In this document: positions 11,509-18,823 of the stretch, one piece after another
Layout: the number at the start of each line of letters is the position of its first letter
Position numbering within the stretch: position 1 is the first letter of the stretch
Assembly (NCBI GenBank): GCA_017744365.1
Contig: JAGIBL010000001.1
Span: 620,001-684,000, forward strand
DNA length: 64,000 nucleotides
Reading direction: 5' to 3'
From: Nocardioidaceae bacterium
Lineage (GTDB): Bacteria; Actinomycetota; Actinomycetes; Propionibacteriales; Nocardioidaceae
Translations under genes and position numbers: made by a program
The notes under the pieces: model-generated
What the model was told of the DNA's origin: nothing
The model's input: the letters and a program-made list of their open reading frames with translations, nothing else
Databases searched by the model: none

Positions 11509-11598
11509 GCGGCGCATTCTCGCAACAGCGGGGGGCGAAGGTGAGCAGGGGCACGCCCGAAGCCGCTGATCGGACACCTCGGCGTCACGAGGCCCCGC

Positions 11599-11604
11599 TA
11601 ACCT
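11599..11604 (+). promoter_or_regulatory. -10 box of a leaderless promoter
   Basis: TAACCT ends 6 nt before the GTG of the GNAT fusion gene, and no Shine-Dalgarno is present. Transcription would start at or next to the start codon. Confidence 0.5.
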
Positions 11605-11610
11605 GCAGGA

Positions 11611-14322
11611 GTGACCAGCACCCCTCCTTCCGCCGTCGGGCGCGAGTACCCCGCGCACTGGGAGGCCGACGTGGTGCTGCGCGACGGGCGGACCGCGCAC
11701 ATGCGCCCGATCACCCGGGCCGACGCGGATGCGCTGGTCGCCTTCTACGCCGAGGTCTCCGACCAGTCCAAGTACTTCCGCTTCTTCGCGCCGATGCCCA
11801 CGCTCTCGGAGAAGGACGTGAAGCGGTTCACCGAGGTCGACCACGACCGCCGGGTGGCCTTCGTGCTCACCGTCGCCGAGAAGATCCTGGCGGTGGCCAG
11901 CTACGAGTCGCTGCCCGGCGGCGACGCCGAGGTGGCCTTCCTGGTCCAGGACGCCCACCAGGGCCGGGGCATCGGGCAGCTGCTCCTCGAGCACCTGGCC
12001 CAGGCGGCCCGCGAGCGCGGCGTGCACCGGTTCACCGCCGAGGTGCTGCCGGACAACCAGCGGATGCTGCAGGTCTTCTACGAGCAGGGCTACCAGGTGA
12101 CCGGCGGCTGGGACGAGGGCGTCATCCATCTCGAGTTCAACATCGACCCGACCGACACCGCGATGGGCGTGATGGCCGCGCGCGAGCACCGCGCGGAGGC
12201 CGCCTCCATCCAGGCGTTCCTGGGCGCCCGCAGCGTCGCGGTGATCGGTGCCTCCCGGCGCTCGGACACCATCGGCGCCGCCCTCGTGCGCAACCTCGTG
12301 CTCGGCGACTACGCCGGCACGATCTACGTGGTGAACCCGGCCGCGCGCGCGGTCTCCGGGATGCCGGCCTACCCGCGGGTGGGCGACATCCCCGGCGACG
12401 TGGACGTGGCGATCGTGGCGGTGCCCGCGGACGCGGTGCAGGACGTCGTGCTCGACTGCGCGGCCAAGGGCGTGCACGGCCTCATCGTGATCTCCTCGGG
12501 CTTCGCCGAGACCGGCGAGGAGGGCCGGCAGCGGCAGCGTCGCCTGGTCGGACTGGCCCGCTCCTACGGCCTGAGGCTGATCGGGCCGAACGCGCTCGGC
12601 GTCATCAACACCGCCGCGGACACCTCGCTGAACGCCTCGCTCTCGCCGATCATGCCGCCGCGCGGGCGGGCCGGGTTCTTCTGCCAGTCCGGTGCGCTCG
12701 GCTCGGCGATCCTGGAGAAGGTGCAGGGCCGCGGGCTGGGCCTGTCCACCTTCGTCAGCGCCGGCAACCGAGCCGACGTCTCGGGCAACGACCTGCTCCA
12801 GTACTGGGAGGAGGACGACACCACCGAGGTGGTGCTGCTCTACCTGGAGTCGATCGGAAACCCGCGCAAGTTCTCCCGGATCGCCCGCCGGGTCTCCCGG
12901 TCCAAGCCGGTCATCGCCGTTCGCTCGGGCCGGACGACGCAGGGTGTGCCGATGGGCCACGTGGTCCGGGCCATCGAGGCGCCGCAGGCCGCCGTGGACG
13001 CGATGTTCCGGCAGGCCGGCGTGATCCAGGTCGACACCCTCGACGAGATGTTCGACGTCGCCCAGCTGCTCGCGCACCAGCCGCTGCCGCGCGGCCCGCG
13101 GGTGGCCGTGGTCGGCAACTCCGACGCGCTGGGCCTGCTCGCCGCCGACGCCGCCGCGGCCAGCGGGCTGGAGGTGACCCGGTCGGTCGCGCTCGGTGCC
13201 GAGGCCGGGGCCGAGGACTTCGAGGACGCCCTCGACGAGGTGATCGACGACGTGGACGTGGACGGCGTGGTGGCCATCTACATCCCGCCGCTCAACGCCG
13301 GCGGCCCCGAGGTCGCGAACGCGCTCGCCGCGGTCGCCGAGCAGGCCGACAAGCCGATCGTCTCCACCTTCCTCGGCCGCGAGGGCGTGCCCGAGCTGCT
13401 CCGGGTGCCCGACCTGGCCGGCAACACCGCGGGCCGCGGCTCGGTGCCGTCCTACCCGGCCGTCGAGCAGGCGGTCCGGGCGCTGTCCCGGGTGGTCGAG
13501 TACGCCGCCTGGCGCGACCGGCTGCCCGCCGACGACGAGGACGTGCTCGAGGACATCGACCACGACTCCGCCGAGAAGATGCTGGCCCAGGTGCTCATCG
13601 ACAGCCCCGAGGGCCGCGACCTGACCTTCGCCGAGTGCCAGCAGCTGCTCGGCTACTTCGGCATCGACCTGTGGGACCGGGTGCCGGTCTCGGGTCCGGA
13701 CGACGCGGTGACGGCGGCCGAGCGGCTCGGCTGGGACGTGGTGCTCAAGGCCACCGCCGAGCCGCTGCGGCAGCGGCCGGACCTGGCGCACGTGTGGCGC
13801 AACATCGAGGACGCCGACGAGATGCGGCACGCCTTCCTGGCGCTCAACCGGCTGGTCACGCCCGGCCAGGAGCCCGGGTTCGTGGTGCAGAAGACGGCGC
13901 CGCCGGGCGTGCCGGTCCGGGTGGACGGTCTCGAGGACCCGCTGTTCGGGCCGGCGGTCTCGTTCTCGGTCTCCGGCGCGATCACCGAGCTGGTCGGCGA
14001 CCGGGCCTACCGGATCCCGCCGATCTCCGAGCAGGACGCGGCCGAGGCGGTGCGCTCGATCAAGGCGGCGCCGCTGCTCTTCGGCCACCGCGGCAGCGAC
14101 GAGGTCGACGTGGCGGCCGTCGAGGACCTGTTCCGCCGGGTCGGCTCGCTCAAGAACGACCTGCAGCAGGTCAGCGCCCTCGACCTGAGCCTGGTGCACG
14201 CGACGCCGGACGGGGTGAAGGTTCTGGATGCCGCGATTCGGGTACAGCCGGTGGCGGACCCGCGGTCGGACTGGTTCACGCGACGGATGAGCACGCTGCC
14301 GGGGGACACCCTTCCCGACTGA
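11611..14322 (+). CDS. GNAT domain fused to NDP-forming acyl-CoA synthetase domain
   Basis: 903 residues. Residues about 20-175 form a GNAT acetyltransferase ([17 protein letters not shown] is the acetyl-CoA loop). The rest is laid out like an ADP-forming acyl-CoA synthetase: a CoA-binding domain ([19 protein letters not shown]), a succinyl-CoA-ligase-like flavodoxin domain ([13 protein letters not shown]), and a C-terminal ATP-grasp region ([29 protein letters not shown]). Proteins of this build, such as Pat-type protein acetyltransferases, acetylate lysines of metabolic enzymes, often acyl-CoA synthetases. The segment that normally carries the phosphohistidine (GRS...ASHTGA) reads [20 protein letters not shown], so the synthetase part may be inactive. 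GTG start, apparently leaderless. A PAP2 gene follows 13 nt downstream. Confidence 0.87.
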   Translation: MTSTPPSAVGREYPAHWEADVVLRDGRTAHMRPITRADADALVAFYAEVSDQSKYFRFFAPMPTLSEKDVKRFTEVDHDRRVAFVLTVAEKILAVASYESLPGGDAEVAFLVQDAHQGRGIGQLLLEHLAQAARERGVHRFTAEVLPDNQRMLQVFYEQGYQVTGGWDEGVIHLEFNIDPTDTAMGVMAAREHRAEAASIQAFLGARSVAVIGASRRSDTIGAALVRNLVLGDYAGTIYVVNPAARAVSGMPAYPRVGDIPGDVDVAIVAVPADAVQDVVLDCAAKGVHGLIVISSGFAETGEEGRQRQRRLVGLARSYGLRLIGPNALGVINTAADTSLNASLSPIMPPRGRAGFFCQSGALGSAILEKVQGRGLGLSTFVSAGNRADVSGNDLLQYWEEDDTTEVVLLYLESIGNPRKFSRIARRVSRSKPVIAVRSGRTTQGVPMGHVVRAIEAPQAAVDAMFRQAGVIQVDTLDEMFDVAQLLAHQPLPRGPRVAVVGNSDALGLLAADAAAASGLEVTRSVALGAEAGAEDFEDALDEVIDDVDVDGVVAIYIPPLNAGGPEVANALAAVAEQADKPIVSTFLGREGVPELLRVPDLAGNTAGRGSVPSYPAVEQAVRALSRVVEYAAWRDRLPADDEDVLEDIDHDSAEKMLAQVLIDSPEGRDLTFAECQQLLGYFGIDLWDRVPVSGPDDAVTAAERLGWDVVLKATAEPLRQRPDLAHVWRNIEDADEMRHAFLALNRLVTPGQEPGFVVQKTAPPGVPVRVDGLEDPLFGPAVSFSVSGAITELVGDRAYRIPPISEQDAAEAVRSIKAAPLLFGHRGSDEVDVAAVEDLFRRVGSLKNDLQQVSALDLSLVHATPDGVKVLDAAIRVQPVADPRSDWFTRRMSTLPGDTLPD

Positions 14323-14335
14323 CCCTCACGGACTC

Positions 14336-15067
14336 ATGGACCACCTCGACCGCCCCCGGCGCCTCTCCGACGTGGCCACCAGCATCCCGGTGCTGGTCGG
14401 CGGGTTCGTGGTGGTCACGCTGCTGGCCATCGGCCCGCTGCAGGGACTCGACCACGCGATCGACGGCCCGTGGGCACAGCGGTTCGCGCCCGCGCTGGCA
14501 CCCTTCCTGATGAACGTGACCGACCGGGTCGCCAGCCAGCCGGTGAACCTGCCGGTGCTCGTCATCGCCGCGGTACTGATCGCCTGGCGGACCCGGTCAC
14601 CGCGACCGGTGCTGCTGGCGATCGGCGCCGAGGCCGGCTTCTACCTGACCGGGCTGCTCAAGCTCGGGTTCGCGCGGCCGGCCCCGGTGGTCGGCGACCC
14701 GTCCTTCTTCGCCGGTGGGCTGTGGGACGTGGGCCGGGTCGGGATCAGCTTCCCGTCGGGGCACGCGGTCGAGGTGGTGCTGATCTACGGCACCGTCGTC
14801 CACCTGCTGCGCGACCACCTCGGCGTCTCCCTGCAGCGGGACCGGGTGCTGCGGCTGCTCTGGACGGCGGCGGTGCTCAACTGCGTGGTCACCTCCTTCG
14901 TGCTCGGGTACCACTGGCTCACCGACCTCCTCGGCGGGGTCGTGCTCGGTGCGCTGCTGCTGCGGGTGCTGGTGACGGTGGACCGGCGCTGGCCCGCCGT
15001 ACGACGGGAGCCTGGTGGGGAACGGCAGGCTGCCGACGCTGTGCCGGAGCGCGTCGTGGCACACTGA
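14336..15067 (+). CDS. PAP2-family membrane phosphatase
   Basis: 243 residues with about six membrane segments. The phosphatidic-acid-phosphatase signature is complete: KLGFARPAP (motif C1), FPSGHAVEV (C2, PSGH) and LGYHWLTDLLGG (C3, with the catalytic His and Asp). Such enzymes dephosphorylate phosphatidic acid, undecaprenyl pyrophosphate or similar lipid phosphates on the outer face of the membrane; the substrate here is open. ATG start 13 nt after the fusion gene and 5 nt before the next gene, so it lies inside a plus-strand run. Confidence 0.88.
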   Translation: MDHLDRPRRLSDVATSIPVLVGGFVVVTLLAIGPLQGLDHAIDGPWAQRFAPALAPFLMNVTDRVASQPVNLPVLVIAAVLIAWRTRSPRPVLLAIGAEAGFYLTGLLKLGFARPAPVVGDPSFFAGGLWDVGRVGISFPSGHAVEVVLIYGTVVHLLRDHLGVSLQRDRVLRLLWTAAVLNCVVTSFVLGYHWLTDLLGGVVLGALLLRVLVTVDRRWPAVRREPGGERQAADAVPERVVAH

Positions 15068-15072
15068 GCCGC

Positions 15073-15660
15073 ATGTCCGTGTCGACCCACGACCAGTCCG
15101 CCGACCTGGACGCCGCCATCGAGCAGACCGGCTACTACCCGGCCGTGGTCCGCTCCGGCGTCGCGGCGGCCGTGGCCGGCGAGAGCGTGGTCTCCTTCCT
15201 GGTGCAGCACGAGCCGACCATCGACCGTGACGAGGTGCGCCGGCACATCACCGTGGTGGTGCTGACCCCGTCGCGGCTGATCCTCTGCCACACCGACGAG
15301 CACGCGCCCGACGACCTCCTCCCGCAGCCGTACACGGCGACCTCGACCGAGGCGGTCAAGCTCAGCCAGGTGAAGTCGGTGGTGGTGAACCGGATGGTGG
15401 CCAACCCGGCCGAGATCACCTCGACCGTGCCGGCCCCGGCCGAAGCGGTGCTCACCATCGGCTGGGGCGGCATCAACCGGGTCGACCTCGAGCCGGCCAC
15501 CTGCTCGGACCCGCAGTGCGAGGCCGACCACGGGTACACCGGGGTGGTCGCCTCCGACGACTTCTCGCTGCGGGTCTCCTCGGCGGCCGACGGGCAGAAC
15601 GCGGTGGACCGGCTGCTCGAGTTCGCGGCCAGCCTGTCCGCGGCCACCCAGGTCGACTGA
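15073..15660 (+). CDS. DUF5998 family protein
   Basis: 195 residues, soluble, no signal peptide. Recognised as the DUF5998 family of actinobacteria from the opening AAIEQTGYYPAVVRSGV, the central FLVQHEPTIDRDEVRRHITV and the PATCSDPQCEADHGYTG segment, whose two Cys and one His could bind a metal. Function unknown. It is placed 8 nt ahead of a nucleotide pyrophosphatase/phosphodiesterase gene, a pairing I recall from other actinobacteria, suggesting linked roles. The ATG at 15073 follows the PAP2 stop directly. Confidence 0.75.
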   Translation: MSVSTHDQSADLDAAIEQTGYYPAVVRSGVAAAVAGESVVSFLVQHEPTIDRDEVRRHITVVVLTPSRLILCHTDEHAPDDLLPQPYTATSTEAVKLSQVKSVVVNRMVANPAEITSTVPAPAEAVLTIGWGGINRVDLEPATCSDPQCEADHGYTGVVASDDFSLRVSSAADGQNAVDRLLEFAASLSAATQVD

Positions 15661-15668
15661 TCCCTCCC

Positions 15669-16793
15669 ATGAGCTTCGTGGAGCCGTCGTACGGCGGTCG
15701 CACCCTGGGCGACGTCCTGCCCGCGGTCGCCCGGGCGCTGGGGGTCGACGTGGGCTTCCACGAGACCTCGCTGGTGATGCCGCCGGCTCCCCGGTACGTC
15801 GTCTTCCTGGTCGACGGGCTCGGGCACCGCCTGGTCGCCGAGCACGCCGAGCACGCGCCGTACCTGCACGCGCTGCTGAACGAGCCCGGGAGTGGGCACG
15901 GCGTGGCCGGAGTGCCCTCGACCACCGCGACCTCGCTGACCTCGCTCGGCACCGCGCTGACTCCCGGGCAGCACGGGCTGGTCGGCTTCACCTCGCGGAT
16001 CCCGGGCACCGAGAAGCTGCTGAACGCGCTGTTCTGGGACAAGGAGAAGGTCGACCCGGCGCAGTGGCAGCCCAACCCGAGCGGCTTCGCCCGGCTGCGC
16101 GCGGCCGGGGTGCACGCGACCGTGGTCAGCAAGCGCGAGTTCATGGACTCCGGGCTGACGCTGAGCGGGTTCCGCGGTGCCGAGTTCGTCGGCGCGGACC
16201 GGATCGGCGAGCGGATCGCCGGGGTGGTCGCCGCGTCGGCGGAGTCGCCGTCGCTGACCTACGTGTACGACGGCGACCTCGACTGGACCGGACACCGGTA
16301 CGGCGTGGACTCCCCGCAGTGGCGGGCCCAGCTCTCCGCGGTCGACGCCAGCGCCGAGCAGCTGCGCGAGGCCCTCGACCCGGCCGTCCGGCTGGTCGTG
16401 GTTGCCGACCACGGCATGGTCGACTCGCCGCAGCCCGCGCGGGTGGACGTCGACGAGAACCCGGACCTGCGCGCGGGCGTCCAGCTGCTCGGCGGCGAGG
16501 CCCGGTTCCGGCACCTGTACTGCTCGGGAGGCGCGGTGGACGACGTGCTCACGACGTGGAGGTCGATCCTCGGCGACCGTGCGCTCGTGCTCTCCCGGGA
16601 CGAGGCCATCGACCGCGGCTGGTTCGGCACCGTCGCCCCGTCCGTCCGCCCCCGCCTCGGAGACGTCCTGGTCGCCGCGCGCGGTGACATGGCCGTCATC
16701 AGCACCGCCGACTTCCCCTACGAGAACACCCTCGTCGGCCTCCACGGCTCCCTGACCCCCGCCGAGATGGAGATCCCGATCCTCCTCGCCTGA
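15669..16793 (+). CDS. Alkaline-phosphatase-superfamily nucleotide pyrophosphatase/phosphodiesterase
   Basis: 374 residues with the metal-site layout of the NPP branch: YVVFLVDGLGHRL (first Asp), PSTTATSLTSLG (nucleophile Thr), DGDLDWTGHRYG (Asp and His ligands), VVADHGMVD (Asp-His) and LHGSLTPAE (last His). Hydrolyses phosphodiester or pyrophosphate bonds using two zinc ions; no signal peptide is seen, so it acts in the cytosol. The substrate is unknown. ATG at 15669. It converges on thymidine kinase across a 192-nt spacer full of repeats. Confidence 0.87.
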   Translation: MSFVEPSYGGRTLGDVLPAVARALGVDVGFHETSLVMPPAPRYVVFLVDGLGHRLVAEHAEHAPYLHALLNEPGSGHGVAGVPSTTATSLTSLGTALTPGQHGLVGFTSRIPGTEKLLNALFWDKEKVDPAQWQPNPSGFARLRAAGVHATVVSKREFMDSGLTLSGFRGAEFVGADRIGERIAGVVAASAESPSLTYVYDGDLDWTGHRYGVDSPQWRAQLSAVDASAEQLREALDPAVRLVVVADHGMVDSPQPARVDVDENPDLRAGVQLLGGEARFRHLYCSGGAVDDVLTTWRSILGDRALVLSRDEAIDRGWFGTVAPSVRPRLGDVLVAARGDMAVISTADFPYENTLVGLHGSLTPAEMEIPILLA

Positions 16794-16797
16794 TCGC

Positions 16798-16925
16798 GAG
16801 AGGGCAGCTTGTCCGCCCTCAGGCACCGTGAGCGGGCAGTTTGTCCGCGGCCAGGAACGTCGAGCGGGCAGGTTGCTGCCCTGCGGAAACGCCGAGCGGG
16901 CAGACAGTCGCGTCGTCGCTTGCGC
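16798..16925. repeat. Four tandem degenerate 32-nt repeats
   Basis: The motif GAG(A/C)GGGCAG starts at 16798, 16830, 16862 and 16894, exactly 32 nt apart each time. Units 1-2 continue as (C/T)TTGTCCGC; units 3-4 have diverged. The same core, CGGGCAGTTTGT, recurs with the same 32-nt period at 56483. The fourth unit also opens a long imperfect stem: GCCGAGCGGG (16891-16900) pairs with CCCGCTCGGC (16944-16953), and inside it AGTCGC (16906-16911) pairs with GCGACT (16933-16938). Located between convergent genes; no open frame. Confidence 0.8.
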
Positions 16926-16957
16926 TCCTTGGGCGACTCTCGGCCCGCTCGGCTCCT

Positions 16958-17000
16958 CTGCCGTTCAGCCGAGCCGCTGTGCGGCTCAGCTGAACGGCAG
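16958..17000 (-). terminator. Terminator hairpin overlapping the tdk 3' end
   Basis: CTGCCGTTCAGC / GCTGAACGGCAG (12 bp) continues into GAGCCGC / GCGGCTC (7 bp) around a TGT loop, with a single C/A mismatch between the segments. The right arm lies inside the last codons of thymidine kinase. A strong terminator, probably acting in both directions. Confidence 0.8.
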
Positions 17001-17636
17001 GGGCTCGCTGACCATGGAGACGGCGCGGGCGCGGGCGGCGGTCATCCGGCGGCGGTGGTGCTGGCGGCAGAGGACCTCGTAGGCGACGTCGGCCGGCTTC
17101 TGGCGGTCCTCGACGTCGCCGACGACGATCACCTCGCCCTCGGTCACCATCTCGCCGTTCTCGGTCCGGGCATTGTGGGTGGCGGTCTTGCCGCACCAGC
17201 AGAGCGCTTCGACCTGGAGCACCTGCGTCCGGTCGGCGAGCTCGACCAGGCGGCGGGAGCCGTCGAAGAGCTGGGTCCGGAAGTCGGAGAGGATGCCGAA
17301 CGCGAACACGTCGATCTGCAGCTCGTCGACGATCCGGGCCAGCTGGTCGATCTGCTCGGGCGCGTAGAACTGGGCCTCGTCGCAGATCAGGTAGTCGATC
17401 CGGGCGCCGTGGGTGAGCGCATCCACGACGTAGCGCCAGAAGTCGAAGCCGTGGTGCACCTCGATGGCCTCGTGCTCCAGCCCCAGGCGCGAGGAGAGGA
17501 TCGCCTCGCCGGCACGGTCGTGGGTGGTGAAGATCCGGCCGATCCGCCCGCGGGCGGCATGGTTGTGGTTGGTCTGCAGAGCGAGCGTGCTCTTCCCGGA
17601 GTCCATGGTCCCGGTGAAGAAGAGAAGTTCGGCCAT
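16986..17636 (-). CDS. tdk: Thymidine kinase (type II)
   Basis: 216 residues. Phosphorylates thymidine or deoxyuridine with ATP in pyrimidine salvage; cytosolic tetramer. P-loop GTMDSGKST near the N terminus, Walker-B-like DEAQF, lasso region and the zinc-binding cysteines CWCGK and YEVLCRQHH are all present. The ATG at 17636 begins the canonical MAELLFFTGTMDSGK. The start codon has no clear Shine-Dalgarno and lies inside one arm of a 14-bp inverted repeat, so its translation may be conditional. Mycobacteria lack this enzyme while many other actinobacteria keep it (recalled knowledge). Confidence 0.95.
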   Translation of the reverse strand: MAELLFFTGTMDSGKSTLALQTNHNHAARGRIGRIFTTHDRAGEAILSSRLGLEHEAIEVHHGFDFWRYVVDALTHGARIDYLICDEAQFYAPEQIDQLARIVDELQIDVFAFGILSDFRTQLFDGSRRLVELADRTQVLQVEALCWCGKTATHNARTENGEMVTEGEVIVVGDVEDRQKPADVAYEVLCRQHHRRRMTAARARAVSMVSEPLPFS

Positions 17637-17694
17637 CAGGGCGCATCATGGCACGAACGCCGCGACCGACCCGCATCCCGATGCGCCCTGATGG
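17633..17694 (-). promoter_or_regulatory. Inverted repeat enclosing the tdk start codon
   Basis: Perfect 14-bp arms: CCATCAGGGCGCAT (17633-17646) and ATGCGCCCTGATGG (17681-17694), 34-nt loop. In the tdk transcript the AUG start (17636-17634) lies within the 3' arm, so folding would hide it. The loop carries two further AUG codons out of frame with tdk. Confidence 0.6.
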
Positions 17695-17776
17695 AGCCGA
17701 CACGGCGGAAATGCACCGGGGGAGCGAAGCGGAGGAGGGCGGCTTGCGCCGTGTCGGCGAGGTGTGCACGGCCCGG

Positions 17777-17782
17777 TAGGTT
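17777..17782 (+). promoter_or_regulatory. -10 box of a leaderless promoter
   Basis: TAGGTT followed 7 nt later by the ATG of the sulfurtransferase gene; no Shine-Dalgarno. Confidence 0.5.
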
Positions 17783-17789
17783 TCAGGCC

Positions 17790-18602
17790 ATGCCCGGCCC
17801 GCTGATCCCCGTCGCCGAACTCCCCAACGTCCTCGGCAGCGTCACGCTCCTCGACGTCCGCTACCGCCTCGGCGGCCCCGGCGGGCCGGCGGAGTTCGAG
17901 GCCGGGCACATCCCCGGGGCGTCGTACGTCGACATGGACACCGCCCTCGCGGACGAGCCCGGCCCACGCGGCCGGCACCCGCTGCCCGATCCCGAGGTCT
18001 TCGCCGCGGCGGTGCGGGCTGCCGGGGTCAGCCTCGGCAAGCCCGTCGTCGTGTACGACGACTGGGAGGGTCGCGCCGCGGCACGGGCCTGGTGGCTGCT
18101 GCGGCACCACGGCCACGACGACGTACGTGTCCTCGACGGTGGCTGGGCGGCGTGGCAGCGGGCCGGGGGAGAGGTGGCGACGGGCCCCGAGAAGGCCGAG
18201 CCGGGGGACTTCGAGGCTGCGCCGGGCCGGCTCCCGACCCTCAGCGCCGAGCAGGTGCCCGAGTTCGACGGCGTGCTGGTCGACGCGCGCGCCCCGGAGC
18301 GGTACCGCGGCGAGACCGAGCCGATCGACCCGGTTGCCGGGCACATCCCGGGCGCCGTGAACGTGCCGACCGGGACCAACCTGCGCGCGGACGGGACGTT
18401 CCGCAGCGCCGACGAGATCAGGGGGCTGTACGCGGCGGCCGGTGCAGGAGAGGACCGGACCGTCGGCGTGTACTGCGGCTCGGGGGTCACGGCGCTGCAC
18501 GACGCGCTGGCGCTCGCCCACGCCGGGATCGACACGGTGCTGTACCCGGGTTCGTGGAGCGAGTGGGTGGCCGATCCGACCCGGCCGGTCGAGACGAGCT
18601 AG
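17790..18602 (+). CDS. Two-domain rhodanese-type sulfurtransferase
   Basis: 270 residues, the usual length of thiosulfate/3-mercaptopyruvate sulfurtransferases. Two rhodanese domains: residues about 5-125, which is catalytically silent (VYDDWEGRAAARAWW, Asp where the Cys would be), and about 150-268, with the active loop YCGSGVTA. Entry motifs GHIPGASYVDMD and GHIPGAVNVPTGTNL appear once in each domain. Moves sulfane sulfur from thiosulfate or mercaptopyruvate to thiol or cyanide acceptors. The loop CGSGVT leans to the thiosulfate type. The stop overlaps that of the convergent small membrane gene by 4 nt. Confidence 0.9.
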   Translation: MPGPLIPVAELPNVLGSVTLLDVRYRLGGPGGPAEFEAGHIPGASYVDMDTALADEPGPRGRHPLPDPEVFAAAVRAAGVSLGKPVVVYDDWEGRAAARAWWLLRHHGHDDVRVLDGGWAAWQRAGGEVATGPEKAEPGDFEAAPGRLPTLSAEQVPEFDGVLVDARAPERYRGETEPIDPVAGHIPGAVNVPTGTNLRADGTFRSADEIRGLYAAAGAGEDRTVGVYCGSGVTALHDALALAHAGIDTVLYPGSWSEWVADPTRPVETS

Positions 18603-18823
18603 TTGCGCTCTCGGGTGAGCCGCCGGTAGAGCAGGAACGCGAGCGCCAGGCCGGCGAGCAGGCCCGCGACGGCGCCCAGGAACGGCCCCCACTCCGTGTC
18701 GGTGGCGCGGCCGACGGCCCCACCGCCGAACGAGCACAGCATCGCGAGCAGTCCGAGACCGGCCCGGAGGAGGACGTCCCCGAGGAACGACTGCGTGAAC
18801 CTCTGCGTCGATCTCGGGGGCAC
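18599..18823 (-). CDS. Small two-helix membrane protein, hypothetical
   Basis: 74 residues with two hydrophobic stretches (about 17-38 and 46-66) and a basic C-terminal tail RRLTRERN. Not recognised. The GTG start shares one base with the stop of the fatty acyl-CoA reductase gene (TAGTG), so the two are very likely co-translated, which argues that this is a real gene despite its size. It could be a membrane partner of the reductase, but nothing in its sequence says so. Confidence 0.55.
   Translation of the reverse strand: MPPRSTQRFTQSFLGDVLLRAGLGLLAMLCSFGGGAVGRATDTEWGPFLGAVAGLLAGLALAFLLYRRLTRERN

Noticed and set aside
16798-16925. CRISPR-like array of four evenly spaced repeats
   Set aside because: Units are only 32 nt in total with decayed sequence, no unique spacers and no cas genes; it is a degenerate tandem repeat.
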